Notes under the pieces: model-generated
Database searches by the model: none
The model's input: only the letters and a program-made list of their open reading frames with translations
What the model was told of the DNA's origin: nothing
Part shown: positions 6,868 to 14,552 of the stretch, one piece after another
Layout: each line of letters begins with the position of its first letter
How positions within the stretch are numbered: position 1 is the first letter of the stretch
Origin: TTA-H9 sp002071415
GTDB lineage: Bacteria; Bacteroidota; Bacteroidia; Bacteroidales; TTA-H9
Direction: 5' to 3'
Assembly: GCA_035411425.1 (NCBI GenBank)
Contig: DAONSX010000037.1
Span: forward strand, 1 to 23,928
Length of the DNA: 23,928 nt
Position numbers and translations under genes: made by a program

Positions 6868-8973
6868 TTATTTTAAACCTCTTCTTTTCAGTAAAGGCCC
6901 GATGGAAGGTTGCTGCCCGCGGAATTTCACATACTGTGTCATGGCGTCGTCTTCGCCAACATGTGCCAGACAATAATTGCGGAACTTCGAAGCCAATTCC
7001 TTATTGAAAACATCTCCGCTTTTGACGAATGCATCGAAAGCATCGGCATCCAGAACTTCAGCCCAGATATACACATAATAACCAGCAGAATAGCCACCGC
7101 TAAAGATATGTTGAAAATAAGTGCTTCTGTATCGGGGGATTATTTCCTTGATTAAACCGATTTCGTCCATTGATTTCTTTTCGAAAGTATTAGGCTCTAT
7201 GTTGGCGTTTTGAGATGCCAATTCATGATATTTCATGTCGAGTATAGCTGCTGCAAGATATTCTACGGTTTCAAAACCCTGGTTAAATTGGCCGCTTTTT
7301 TCGATTTTCTGGACGAGTGTGTTAGGGATTATTTCCCCAGTTTGATAATGTTTTGCATATATTTTCAGTACTTCAGGTTCCTGAGCCCAATTTTCCATGA
7401 TCTGAGAAGGGAGTTCGACAAAGTCGCGAGGAACTATTCCGGCAGTTCGTCGGTATTTCCCTTCAGCGAAAAGTGCATGCAATGCATGTCCAAATTCATG
7501 GAAAAGCGTGGTAGTTTCATCCCAGTTGAGTAATGATGGGGTGGAGGCTGTGGAAGGAGTAATGTTGTAAACGATGGAAACCACGGGACTTACTCTCTGT
7601 CCGTTTTCCCAGCCTGCCGAACGAAATTCCGTACACCATGCGCCTACGCGTTTTTCAGCCCTTGGATAATAATCCAAATAAAGAATACCCAAATGACTGC
7701 CATCGGCATCTTTCACTTCATAGGCCTCAACGTCCTTATGATACATTGGCAGGTCCGTTCTGCGGGAAAGAGTAATCCCATAAAGTTTATTGGCTACATC
7801 GAACATTCCCTGACGCACATTTTGAAGTGAAAAATAAGGTTTTATCTCATTTTCATCTATATTGTATTTCTCTCTGCATATTTTTTCGGCATAATACCAC
7901 CAATCCCACGGCTCAAGTTCAAAGTTTCCTCCTTCCTTGTGGATGATCGCTTGCATTTGTGAGGCTTCGTTCTTGGCCACGGGTAGAGCGGCATTCCATA
8001 GATTCATTAGGAATTCATCTACAGCAATGGGAGTTTTGGCCATGTTTTCGGCAATTACATAAGATGCCCAATTATCATACCCCAGCAGCTCGGCTTTTTC
8101 AGCCCGGAGCTTCACCATATCAGCAATAATTTTTTTGTTATCGTATTCATTATTATTATCACCCCGCATAAAGTAGGCACGATAAATTTTCTCCCTCAGA
8201 TCCCTACGTTCTGAATATTGCAGAAAAGGTATCATGCTGGGTTTGGCAAGGGTAAATACCCATTTGTCCTTCAGCCCTGCAACTTTTGCTGCTTCTGCTG
8301 CTGCATCGATTACTTCCTGAGGCAACCCTTCAATGCCCTCTTTATTATCGATTATCAGTTTGAAATTATTGGTTTCGGCTAAAACGTTATTACCGTATTT
8401 CAGCGAAAGCAGCGAAAGTTCCTGATTGATTTCTTTCAGTCTGGTCTGATGAGTCGAATCGAGAGATGCACCGCTTCTGACGAAATCATTATAATATTTT
8501 TCGGTAACTCTTTTTTGTTGATCATCGAGCCCCATTTGTTGCCTTTCATCGTATACAGCCTTTATCCTGTCAAAGAGTTTAGGATTCATATAAATATTGT
8601 CTTGATATTCCGAAAGAATTGGTGAAATTTTTTCTGCAATCTTTTGCATCTGGTCATTGGTATTTGCTTCGAGTAAATTAAAAAATACATTGGTAATTCG
8701 AGTAAGAAGCTTACCCGAAGTATCGAATGCCAATATGGTATTCTCGAACGTTGGAGCAGAATTATTTTCGGCAATGGCCTCGATTTCGACTTCGTGCTGC
8801 CGAATACTTTCCATCATCGCAGGGAAATAGTCTGAGGTATCGATTCGATCAAAAGGAGGGACTTCGAAAGGTGTGTCCCATTTTGCCAACAAAGGATTGG
8901 TTCTTTGTTTCTCGTTTTTGCATGCTACAATGGTAAGTAACATCACACAAATCATGATAAAATTATTTTTCAT
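6868..8973 (-). CDS. M3-family zinc metallopeptidase lipoprotein (dipeptidyl carboxypeptidase/oligopeptidase type)
   Basis: This 701-residue protein matches M3 peptidases of the Dcp/oligopeptidase A type, which cleave short peptides with a thermolysin-like zinc site. The HEFGH motif gives zinc ligands His492 and His496 with catalytic Glu493, and the third ligand is probably Glu520 in FVELPSQ. Family segments around it are clear (DYYPRAEKRVGAW, WDETTTLFHEFGHALHALF, and near the C-terminus IFSGGYSAGYYVYIWAEVLDADAF). The N-terminus is a lipoprotein signal (hydrophobic core, then TIVAC with lipidated Cys18), so it should be tethered facing the periplasm, unlike the cytoplasmic enterobacterial homologues. 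It probably trims imported peptides. It is monocistronic and has its own terminator. Dcp and OpdA activities cannot be separated by eye. Confidence 0.93.
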   Translation of the reverse strand: MKNNFIMICVMLLTIVACKNEKQRTNPLLAKWDTPFEVPPFDRIDTSDYFPAMMESIRQHEVEIEAIAENNSAPTFENTILAFDTSGKLLTRITNVFFNLLEANTNDQMQKIAEKISPILSEYQDNIYMNPKLFDRIKAVYDERQQMGLDDQQKRVTEKYYNDFVRSGASLDSTHQTRLKEINQELSLLSLKYGNNVLAETNNFKLIIDNKEGIEGLPQEVIDAAAEAAKVAGLKDKWVFTLAKPSMIPFLQYSERRDLREKIYRAYFMRGDNNNEYDNKKIIADMVKLRAEKAELLGYDNWASYVIAENMAKTPIAVDEFLMNLWNAALPVAKNEASQMQAIIHKEGGNFELEPWDWWYYAEKICREKYNIDENEIKPYFSLQNVRQGMFDVANKLYGITLSRRTDLPMYHKDVEAYEVKDADGSHLGILYLDYYPRAEKRVGAWCTEFRSAGWENGQRVSPVVSIVYNITPSTASTPSLLNWDETTTLFHEFGHALHALFAEGKYRRTAGIVPRDFVELPSQIMENWAQEPEVLKIYAKHYQTGEIIPNTLVQKIEKSGQFNQGFETVEYLAAAILDMKYHELASQNANIEPNTFEKKSMDEIGLIKEIIPRYRSTYFQHIFSGGYSAGYYVYIWAEVLDADAFDAFVKSGDVFNKELASKFRNYCLAHVGEDDAMTQYVKFRGQQPSIGPLLKRRGLK

Positions 8974-9154
8974 AGTGATTTTAATTGAAGATTGATATGA
9001 TAACTAAATGAATCCCAAAGGATGAATGAATTTTCATCGAGAAGTTTAAAATTTGTTATAAAAGTAAGATGATTTAAGAAATATCGTACGGGAATGGAAT
9101 GCAGCGAAATTTTGGTAAAAAGCTTTTGAAAAATCATACTGAAGGAAAATGTTG

Positions 9155-9162
9155 TATATTTG
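9155..9162 (+). promoter_or_regulatory. -7 promoter element for rpsO
   Basis: TATATTTG matches the Bacteroidota -7 consensus TAnnTTTG, 37 bp before the rpsO start. No TTG lies at the ideal -33 distance; the nearest upstream one ends at 9128. The leader would be short, about 30 nt. The element argues against ATG 9149 as the rpsO start, since it would lie inside that coding sequence. Confidence 0.6.
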
Positions 9163-9199
9163 CACCCCTAAAATTGAATGCAAAAATAAGGAAAAGTAT

Positions 9200-9469
9200 A
9201 TGTATTTAACGTCTGAAACCAAGAAACAGATTTTCAAGGAGTATGGTGGTTCTGAGATAAATACCGGTTCTACGGAGGCTCAGGTTGCTCTTTTAACGCA
9301 CAGGATCAATCATTTGACGCAACATCTGAAATCCAATCCAAAAGATTTGGTTACGCAACGGTCATTAGTATTGATGGTTGGCCGCAGAAGACACCTGCTG
9401 AATTATTTGCGCCGCCTGGATATTGAAAGATACAGGGAAGTCATAAAGAAACTTGGAATTAGAAAATAA
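9200..9469 (+). CDS. rpsO: 30S ribosomal protein S15
   Basis: This 89-residue protein has the universal S15 length and sequence: YLTSETKKQIFKEYGG, GSTEAQVALLTHRINHLTQHLK, then RSLVLMVGRRRHLLNYLRR and the Y-R-E-V-I-K-K-L-G-I-R tail. S15 binds the central domain of 16S rRNA early in small-subunit assembly. An in-frame ATG 17 codons upstream (9149) is rejected because it adds a non-family extension and precedes the -7 element. As in many bacteria, pnp follows, here after 186 bp. Confidence 0.97.
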   Translation: MYLTSETKKQIFKEYGGSEINTGSTEAQVALLTHRINHLTQHLKSNPKDLVTQRSLVLMVGRRRHLLNYLRRLDIERYREVIKKLGIRK

Positions 9470-9476
9470 ATTGATT

Positions 9477-9488
9477 TGCAATATTGCA
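9477..9488. promoter_or_regulatory. TGCAATATTGCA palindrome after rpsO
   Basis: This perfect 12-bp palindrome starts 8 bp after the rpsO stop in the rpsO-pnp gap. Its half-site (ATTGCA) is the same as in the palindromes before the SPFH gene. It is too short and AT-rich to be a convincing terminator. A regulatory role is only a possibility. Confidence 0.2.
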
Positions 9489-9655
9489 TAATTGAAGGTA
9501 ATTCATACGGATTGTTCTTCATTACTTTAGGAGCTTGCTGATACTCAACACAGAGGACATCTAATGATGATTATAATTAATTCTTCACGTATCCACATCA
9601 AACTGCATGATGTCGAATATTTTTAAGTTATTCATTTTAAAAAAGAAGATAAAAA

Positions 9656-11794
9656 ATGCAAGGAATTACACAAAATATATTTCTTCCCGACGGCCGTGAA
9701 GTTGTGATGGAGACGGGGAAATTAGCCAAGCAAGCTGATGGAGCCGTGGTAGTTCGTATGGGTAATACAATGCTTCTGGCAACAGTGGTTTCTACGAAAG
9801 AAGCAAAAGAAGATACGGATTTTTTGCCTTTGACAGTGGAGTATCAAGAAAAATATGCTGCCACAGGACGTTTTCCTGGAGGATTCTTTAAACGGGAAGC
9901 TAGACCATCAGAATACGAAATACTCACAGCCCGCTTAGTAGACCGTGCTCTAAGGCCTTTATTCCCTGATGATTATCACGCTGAAACTCAAGTACTGATA
10001 ACTTTGATTTCGGGTGATAAGAATTTTATCCCAGACTGTCTTGCCGGCCTGGCTGCATCCGCAGCTCTTTCGGTTTCTGATATCCCTTTCAATGGTCCTA
10101 TTTCGGAAGTGAAGGTAGCAAGAGTAGATGGCAAATTTATCGTGAATCCCGTCGTAAACGATTTAGAACGTTCCGACATGGACCTTATGGTAGCTGCTAC
10201 TCTCGATAATATCGTGATGGTTGAAGGCGAGATGAAGGAAATTTCGGAAAATGAACTACTTCAGGCTCTTGAATATGCTCATGAAGTAATTAAAGTGCAG
10301 TGCCTTGCTCAAATCGAACTATCGAAAAAAGTTGGTGCTTGTCAAAACAAGCGCCAATATAACCACGAAGTAAATGATGAGGAACTTAAGCAAAGAGTAC
10401 ACGATTTTTGCTATGATAAAATTTATGACCTGGCTTCTCATCCTACTAATAAACACGAACGTACGGAAAAATTCGAACAAATACTGAATGATTTTATCGA
10501 AACCATCCCCGTGGAAGAAAGAACTGGTAAGGAATTGATGGTGAAACGGTATTATTATCGTACCCAATGGGAAGCAGTTCGTAATGTTATATTAGAAAGG
10601 AGAGTACGCCTCGATGGAAGGCAATTGGATGAAATAAGGCCTATATGGTCTGAAGTAGATTATCTGCCTACGGCACATGGTTCAGCCATATTTACGAGAG
10701 GCGAAACGCAGTCGCTAACCACTTGTACACTTGGGACCAAGCTCGACGAGCAAACTATTGACGGCGCAGTTCTGGAAGGGAAGGTCAATTTTATTCTTCA
10801 TTATAATTTTCCACCCTTTTCGACAGGAGAAGTAAGAACGACCCGAGGAACCAGCCGTAGAGAAATTGGGCATGGCAACCTTGCACTGAGAGCACTTAAA
10901 CCTGTGATGCCATTACCTGAGGAGAACCCCTATACCATAAGAGTGGTATCAGATATCTTGGAATCGAACGGTTCATCCTCTATGGCTACTGTTTGCGCAG
11001 GAACCCTCGCTTTGATGGATGCTGGTGTAAAAATAAGAAAACCAGTGTCGGGTATCGCTATGGGATTAATTACCGACGAACAAACGGGTAATTATGCCAT
11101 TCTTTCCGATATTCTCGGAGATGAAGATCATCTAGGAGACATGGATTTTAAGGTTGCTGGGACTGAAGTTGGCATTACAGCCTGCCAAATGGATATAAAA
11201 GTATCGGGTTTATCGGCAGAGATACTGAATCAGGCACTCGTACAGGCTCGAAAAGGGCGTTTGCATATTCTTCGGGAGATGCGCAAAACTATTTCGTCTC
11301 CACGGCCCGATTATAAACCCCATGTACCACGTATCGTTCAAATGACTATTCCAAGAGAATTCATTGGTGCAGTAATTGGTCCAGGAGGAAAGATAATTCA
11401 GGACATTCAACATGAAACTAATTCTACAATAGTAATAGAAGAAGTAGGTGAATTTGGAATTATTGATATTGTAGCCGTCGATCGCGACTCGATCGAAGCT
11501 GTTAAAAAGAAAATCAAATCCATCATTGCTATTCCAGAAATCGGTGAAGTATATACGGGCAAAGTGAAAACCATTGTGCCTTTTGGCGCTTTTGTCGAAA
11601 TACTTCCGGGTAAGGATGGCTTGCTACATATATCAGAAATTGATTGGAAACGAATTAATGACATAGAGAGTGTTCTGAAAGTTGGAGACGAAGTTACCGT
11701 GAAACTCATCGATATCGACCGAACAACAGGAAAATTAAAACTCTCGCGAAAGGCTCTCCTGCCAAAACCAGGGAATAACAATACCAAACAATAA
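9656..11794 (+). CDS. pnp: polyribonucleotide nucleotidyltransferase (PNPase)
   Basis: PNPase degrades RNA from the 3' end using phosphate. The 712-residue length is standard. In order: first RNase PH-like domain (about 10-230, with FFKREARPSEYEILTARLVDRALRPLFP), an all-helical linker, second RNase PH-like domain (about 310-540, with RLDGRQLDEIRPI, FTRGETQSL, SSMATVCAGTLALMDAG and the GDMDFKVAGT catalytic segment), the KH domain (FIGAVIGPGGKIIQDI) and the S1 domain (GEVYTGKVKTIVPFGAFVEI to DGLLHISEI). The start fits the family N-terminus. It follows rpsO and precedes rpoD in the same direction. No TAnnTTTG promoter stands out in the 186-bp gap. Confidence 0.97.
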   Translation: MQGITQNIFLPDGREVVMETGKLAKQADGAVVVRMGNTMLLATVVSTKEAKEDTDFLPLTVEYQEKYAATGRFPGGFFKREARPSEYEILTARLVDRALRPLFPDDYHAETQVLITLISGDKNFIPDCLAGLAASAALSVSDIPFNGPISEVKVARVDGKFIVNPVVNDLERSDMDLMVAATLDNIVMVEGEMKEISENELLQALEYAHEVIKVQCLAQIELSKKVGACQNKRQYNHEVNDEELKQRVHDFCYDKIYDLASHPTNKHERTEKFEQILNDFIETIPVEERTGKELMVKRYYYRTQWEAVRNVILERRVRLDGRQLDEIRPIWSEVDYLPTAHGSAIFTRGETQSLTTCTLGTKLDEQTIDGAVLEGKVNFILHYNFPPFSTGEVRTTRGTSRREIGHGNLALRALKPVMPLPEENPYTIRVVSDILESNGSSSMATVCAGTLALMDAGVKIRKPVSGIAMGLITDEQTGNYAILSDILGDEDHLGDMDFKVAGTEVGITACQMDIKVSGLSAEILNQALVQARKGRLHILREMRKTISSPRPDYKPHVPRIVQMTIPREFIGAVIGPGGKIIQDIQHETNSTIVIEEVGEFGIIDIVAVDRDSIEAVKKKIKSIIAIPEIGEVYTGKVKTIVPFGAFVEILPGKDGLLHISEIDWKRINDIESVLKVGDEVTVKLIDIDRTTGKLKLSRKALLPKPGNNNTKQ

Positions 11795-11857
11795 TTGAAT
11801 TTTTGAAACCTTTATAGGGATAAGTCGTAAAATGAAACATGGTAAAAAAATCCTAAT

Positions 11858-12721
11858 ATGAGGCAGCTAAAAATTACCAAACAGGTTACTAACCGAGAAA
11901 CTGCATCACTCGACAAGTATTTGCAAGAAATTGGGAAAGTTGAACTACTTACAGCCGAAGAAGAAGTTGCTTTGGCGCAGCGGATTAAACAAGGCGATCA
12001 GGTAGCACTCGAAAAATTAACCAAAGCCAATCTCCGTTTTGTAGTATCTGTTTCCAAACAGTATCAAAACCAAGGTTTAAGCCTTCCTGATCTGATTAAT
12101 GAAGGTAATTTGGGTTTGATCAAGGCAGCCCAGCGTTTTGATGAAACCCGGGGTTTTAAATTTATCTCTTATGCGGTATGGTGGATCAGGCAAAGTATTC
12201 TTCAGGCACTTGCCGAACAATCACGTATTGTGCGCCTACCTCTCAACAAGATAGGTTCGTTGAATAAAATAAATAAGGCTTATGCCAAGTTAGAACAAAC
12301 TTTCGAAAGAGAACCCAATTATGAGGAAATCGCTCAGCAATTGGAGATAACCGAAAACGAAGTAAAGGATTCATTGCGAAATTCTGGCCGCCATATTTCG
12401 ATGGATGCCCCTCTGGTAGAAGACGAAGACAATACTATGCTGGATGTTCTTAGGGCCGATGATACCCCCAGCCCTGAAGCAGGTCTAATTTATGAATCTC
12501 TATGTCATGAAATTCAAAGAGTAATTTCAACCCTTTCACCCAGAGAGGCAGATGTGATTCGCCTTTATTTTGGACTGGAAGGAACGCACCCACTTACCCT
12601 CGAAGAAATTGGCGAAAAATTTGACCTGACTCGCGAACGCGTCCGCCAGATCAAGGAAAAGGCAATCCGACGGCTTAAACATAACAGCCGTAGCAAAATA
12701 CTGAAATCTTATCTGGGGTAA
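11858..12721 (+). CDS. rpoD: primary RNA polymerase sigma factor (sigma-70 family)
   Basis: This 287-residue sigma factor has regions 1.2 to 4.2 but no region 1.1 or non-conserved insertion, the normal architecture for Bacteroidota RpoD. Region 1.2 is SLDKYLQEIGKVELLTAEEE. Region 2 is ANLRFVVSVSKQYQNQGLSL followed by DLINEGNLGLIKAAQRFDE, with the promoter-melting aromatics in FISYAVWWIRQSI. Region 3 includes RIVRLPLNKI, and region 4.2 has the helix-turn-helix TLEEIGEKFDLTRERVRQIKEKAIRRLKH. It recognises TTG/TAnnTTTG promoters such as those seen elsewhere in this window. It lies 63 bp after pnp and is followed by a terminator hairpin. Confidence 0.95.
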   Translation: MRQLKITKQVTNRETASLDKYLQEIGKVELLTAEEEVALAQRIKQGDQVALEKLTKANLRFVVSVSKQYQNQGLSLPDLINEGNLGLIKAAQRFDETRGFKFISYAVWWIRQSILQALAEQSRIVRLPLNKIGSLNKINKAYAKLEQTFEREPNYEEIAQQLEITENEVKDSLRNSGRHISMDAPLVEDEDNTMLDVLRADDTPSPEAGLIYESLCHEIQRVISTLSPREADVIRLYFGLEGTHPLTLEEIGEKFDLTRERVRQIKEKAIRRLKHNSRSKILKSYLG

Positions 12722-12743
12722 GAAACAACAATCCAGTTTGAGG

Positions 12744-12786
12744 AATCCTGAAAGTTAATGCAATTCCCTGCCTTTTAGGATTTTTG
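12744..12786 (+). terminator. intrinsic terminator of rpoD
   Basis: AATCCTGAAAG (12744-12754) pairs with CTTTTAGGATT (12772-12782) through 11 bp with one G-U pair and a 17-nt loop, followed by a short T tract. It begins 23 bp after the rpoD stop codon. Confidence 0.7.
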
Positions 12787-12795
12787 TTTAATAAA

Positions 12796-12821
12796 CAGCG
12801 GGCTCTCCATGAAGCCCGCTG
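12796..12821 (-). terminator. GC-rich hairpin, likely minus-strand terminator
   Basis: CAGCGGGCT (12796-12804) pairs perfectly with AGCCCGCTG (12813-12821) around an 8-nt loop. Read on the minus strand it is followed by TTTATT, so it could end transcripts arriving from the gene remnant at 12911-13100. Together with the rpoD terminator it makes a convergent pair. Confidence 0.55.
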
Positions 12822-12831
12822 CCATTCAATC

Positions 12832-12867
12832 AATCAACCAAAATCCAAGTAATCAACCAAAATCCAA
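12832..12867. repeat. 17-bp direct repeat, two copies
   Basis: AATCAACCAAAATCCAA occurs at 12832-12848 and again at 12851-12867, a 19-bp period. It lies in non-coding DNA between the minus-strand hairpin and the gene remnant. No function is apparent. Confidence 0.85.
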
Positions 12868-12910
12868 ATGAATTAACCATTAAAATCAAACTATCCTATC
12901 CATACAACCA

Positions 12911-13100
12911 TTAGTTTATTTCCATTAAATCAATCTTCTGTTTAGTTTCTTCAATTATTTGTTTAGTTTCTTCAATTATTATAGGTCCTTCGTTTTTCCT
13001 CTTGTGGCCCAAAAGCCGTTTCCCTTAGCTTCCTCAGAAAATCAAAAATTTGCTTAATTCCATCGAATTGTCCATTTCTATTCCTATTCCATTTTTTATA
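12911..13100 (-). pseudogene. frameshifted remnant of an unknown minus-strand gene
   Basis: On the minus strand one open frame (13100 down to the TGA at 12974-12972) reads NGQFDGIKQIFDFLRKLRET then AFGPQEEKRR. A frame shifted by one base reads EGPIIIEETKQIIEETKQ then KIDLMEIN to a TAA at 12913-12911. Both halves look like protein, and removing one A from the AAAAA run near 12993-12998 would join them into a single C-terminus (FGPQEENEGPIIIEE). There is no start codon for the first frame. I read this as the decayed 3' part of a gene. The basic FGPQEEKRR-like ending recalls tails of KilA-N/ORF6N-type DNA-binding proteins, but that likeness is weak. Confidence 0.5.
12939..12980. repeat. 21-bp perfect tandem repeat (two units)
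   Basis: TGTTTAGTTTCTTCAATTATT occurs at 12939-12959 and 12960-12980 with no gap. Read in the minus-strand frame of the gene remnant it encodes the heptad IIEETKQ twice, so the repeat unit equals seven codons. A heptad with this charge pattern fits a coiled coil. Confidence 0.95.
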
Positions 13101-13181
13101 TCAATTATCGATAATCACTACCGTTAATTTGCAGTTATTCAATAACAACGATATAATCACGGTCAGTTCATAAAATTTTTG

Positions 13182-13189
13182 CAAAGTTA
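13182..13189 (-). promoter_or_regulatory. -7 promoter element reading toward the gene remnant
   Basis: On the minus strand TAACTTTG matches TAnnTTTG. A TTG lies 16 bp upstream on that strand, a little closer than the usual 19-20 bp. Transcription from here would run through the frameshifted remnant to the hairpin at 12796-12821, so the locus may still be transcribed. Confidence 0.45.
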
Positions 13190-13200
13190 CATCTTTTCTT

Positions 13201-13464
13201 TAATTCAAAACCATGAATTAGGGGACAAAATTCATACTCTCATCCAATACGCTGATTAACAATATTAAATATTGATAAATAAGAAAGAGATTTCTGTATG
13301 GCCCATTATCTTTTCGATAAATGACGCTTCGAGTGAATTCAAACTCCTGTCTTTTCGGAAGGCTAATATCATTTTACGATGTTTTAATATATTCTGGTGC
13401 TATCCGATAAATTACTTGATTATCCAATTAACTTTTATTAACAAGAGAATTTTGCTGAAAGAGG
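13201..13464. other. AT-rich intergenic DNA, nothing recognised
   Basis: I find no credible gene, RNA fold or repeat. An open 70-codon plus-strand frame at 13272-13484 has no family resemblance, an implausible Ile/Phe/Asn-rich composition from AT-rich DNA, and runs into the promoter at 13465-13493, so it is left out. Confidence 0.5.
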
Positions 13465-13493
13465 TTGTTTTCACTGATATTTGATTAAATTTG
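13465..13493 (+). promoter_or_regulatory. promoter of the candidate structured RNA
   Basis: TTG at 13465-13467 and TAAATTTG at 13486-13493 are 18 bp apart, close to the Bacteroidota -33/-7 arrangement. The start of transcription would be near 13500, directly before the first hairpin of the candidate RNA. Confidence 0.65.
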
Positions 13494-13499
13494 TAGCAA

Positions 13500-13636
13500 C
13501 AAAAAACCATAGAATCCCCATTTTGGATGATGTGGTAAAAACACACTTAACAGTGGCTGATTTTTGCACTGTGCTTCTCGAGAGAAGCAAAATCTGAAAG
13601 GCAGCTCTCATTATTCATAGAAGAGCTGCTTCTTTT
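13500..13636 (+). ncRNA. candidate structured small RNA (about 137 nt) with own promoter and terminator
   Basis: The unit has a promoter in front and an intrinsic terminator at its end, with no ORF of note inside. Hairpin P1 (13506-13536) pairs ACCATA with TGTGGT and ATCC with GGAT, with a tandem GA/GA mismatch between the two helices and a 7-nt loop. After an A-rich linker, P2 pairs ACAGTG (13550-13555) with CACTGT (13567-13572). P3 follows directly as the perfect palindrome GCTTCTCGAGAGAAGC (13573-13588). The bases AAAATC (13589-13594) are complementary to GATTTT (13559-13564) in the P2 loop, which would make a pseudoknot. The terminator follows after 4 nt. It does not look like tmRNA, SRP RNA, RNase P or the long-rod 6S RNA. 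It could be a trans-acting sRNA, or a riboswitch-like leader for the Hdr genes 265 bp downstream. No family is assigned. Confidence 0.6.
13599..13636 (+). terminator. intrinsic terminator of the candidate RNA
   Basis: GCAGCTCT (13601-13608) pairs with AGAGCTGC (13622-13629), extended by two more pairs at the base, with a 13-nt loop and the tail TTCTTTT. It separates the candidate RNA from the Hdr-like genes, unless it acts as an attenuator. Confidence 0.8.
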
Positions 13637-13901
13637 ATGAGATATTCAAGATAAAGCTCTAAACTGATGTGATGATTCGATTTTGATTCATCGTATGAAG
13701 AAAGCCTCCTCAAAGTGATACTTTCTTTTGAGCACTTCCATTTTTGGTAAAAAAATCGAATTAAAAACAGGCAACGTTATTTAGGAATTGACTTTTAATT
13801 GGGTAATTTATTAATCTACAAAAGTTAAGATGAATTTGTTCGATTTCTCACAAGAAAATCGGAATTTTGTATAGGATTAATTCGAAGAATGATTCAACCC
13901 A
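13637..13901. other. region upstream of the Hdr-like genes
   Basis: This 265-bp stretch has no credible ORF. It should hold the promoter and leader of the Hdr-like genes, but I find no exact TAnnTTTG; TGAATTTG near 13832 has one mismatch. Short inverted repeats (for example CTCAAA/TTTGAG around 13709-13735) are present but weak. Confidence 0.4.
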
Positions 13902-14552
13902 ATGGGAAAGGATATACAAATGATTCCAATGGAAGAAATTTACGCAGACCCAAGGATAAGGGAAAACATGAATGCCTGCATCAATTGTGGGGTTTGCACA
14001 GCGCTGTGTCCTGCCGCCGATTATTATGATTATGAACCCAGATATGTGGAACGTATCATTTTGATGCGAAATGCCGATGCTCTGGAAGAGCTCATGTCGT
14101 CGGACTATATCTGGTATTGTGGGCAGTGTATGTCGTGCAAGGCACGCTGTCCCCGCCAGAATGCTCCAGGAATGGTGGTAAGTGCTTTGCGATATTGGTC
14201 GCAAAAACTCGGACTTTTTGTGCGAAGCCCCAAAGGCAGGCAACAATTGATCATCAAGCAAAATATCGGGCGAAACATTTATGATCTGGGTTATTGTGTT
14301 CATCCTTCGCGGCTTTCTCTTGAAGAACATCCCGAACAAGGCCCGGTGTGGCAATGGATTCTCGACAATATCGAAAAAACTTATGCTCTTGTAAATGCAA
14401 ATATCGACAAGGATGGACCAGGCCCCATGCGAAAAATTCCAGACGAAGCCTTACAAGAAATTCGTTCTGTCCTCCAGGGAACAGGCGCAATCGAATTCTG
14501 GAAGCAAATCGAAACGAAAGTTTTAGAATATAACAATGACGATAAGCGGTAA
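13902..14552 (+). CDS. heterodisulfide reductase subunit C-like ferredoxin protein (first copy)
   Basis: This 216-residue protein has two complete CxxCxxCxxxCP motifs (Cys26-29-32-36 and Cys73-76-79-83), each for one 4Fe-4S cluster, in the arrangement of HdrC. HdrC passes electrons between the flavin subunit HdrA and the catalytic subunit HdrB. The remaining 130 residues form a helical tail longer than in the smallest HdrC proteins, with no membrane segment. It starts the Hdr-like block and overlaps hdrB by 17 bp if hdrB starts at 14536, so the two are surely co-translated. The organism is not a methanogen, so the natural substrate is unlikely to be CoM-S-S-CoB. Confidence 0.87.
   Translation: MGKDIQMIPMEEIYADPRIRENMNACINCGVCTALCPAADYYDYEPRYVERIILMRNADALEELMSSDYIWYCGQCMSCKARCPRQNAPGMVVSALRYWSQKLGLFVRSPKGRQQLIIKQNIGRNIYDLGYCVHPSRLSLEEHPEQGPVWQWILDNIEKTYALVNANIDKDGPGPMRKIPDEALQEIRSVLQGTGAIEFWKQIETKVLEYNNDDKR

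Noticed and set aside
11407..11787. 126-codon minus-strand frame opposite the end of pnp
   Set aside because: It lies antisense to the KH and S1 domains of PNPase, which are unmistakable; its Ser/Thr/Ile-rich translation is a shadow.
12832..12980. The short direct repeats as a CRISPR array
   Set aside because: There are only two copies each of two unrelated repeats, with 2-bp or no spacers and no cas gene nearby.
13272..13484. 70-codon plus-strand open frame between rpoD and the Hdr-like genes
   Set aside because: Ile/Phe/Asn-rich as expected of random AT-rich DNA, no family pattern, and its end lies in the promoter of the candidate RNA.
13500..13636. The structured RNA as 6S RNA, tmRNA or SRP RNA
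   Set aside because: No long closing stem with central bubble, no tRNA-like ends or tag reading frame, and no GGAAG-type SRP loop could be found.
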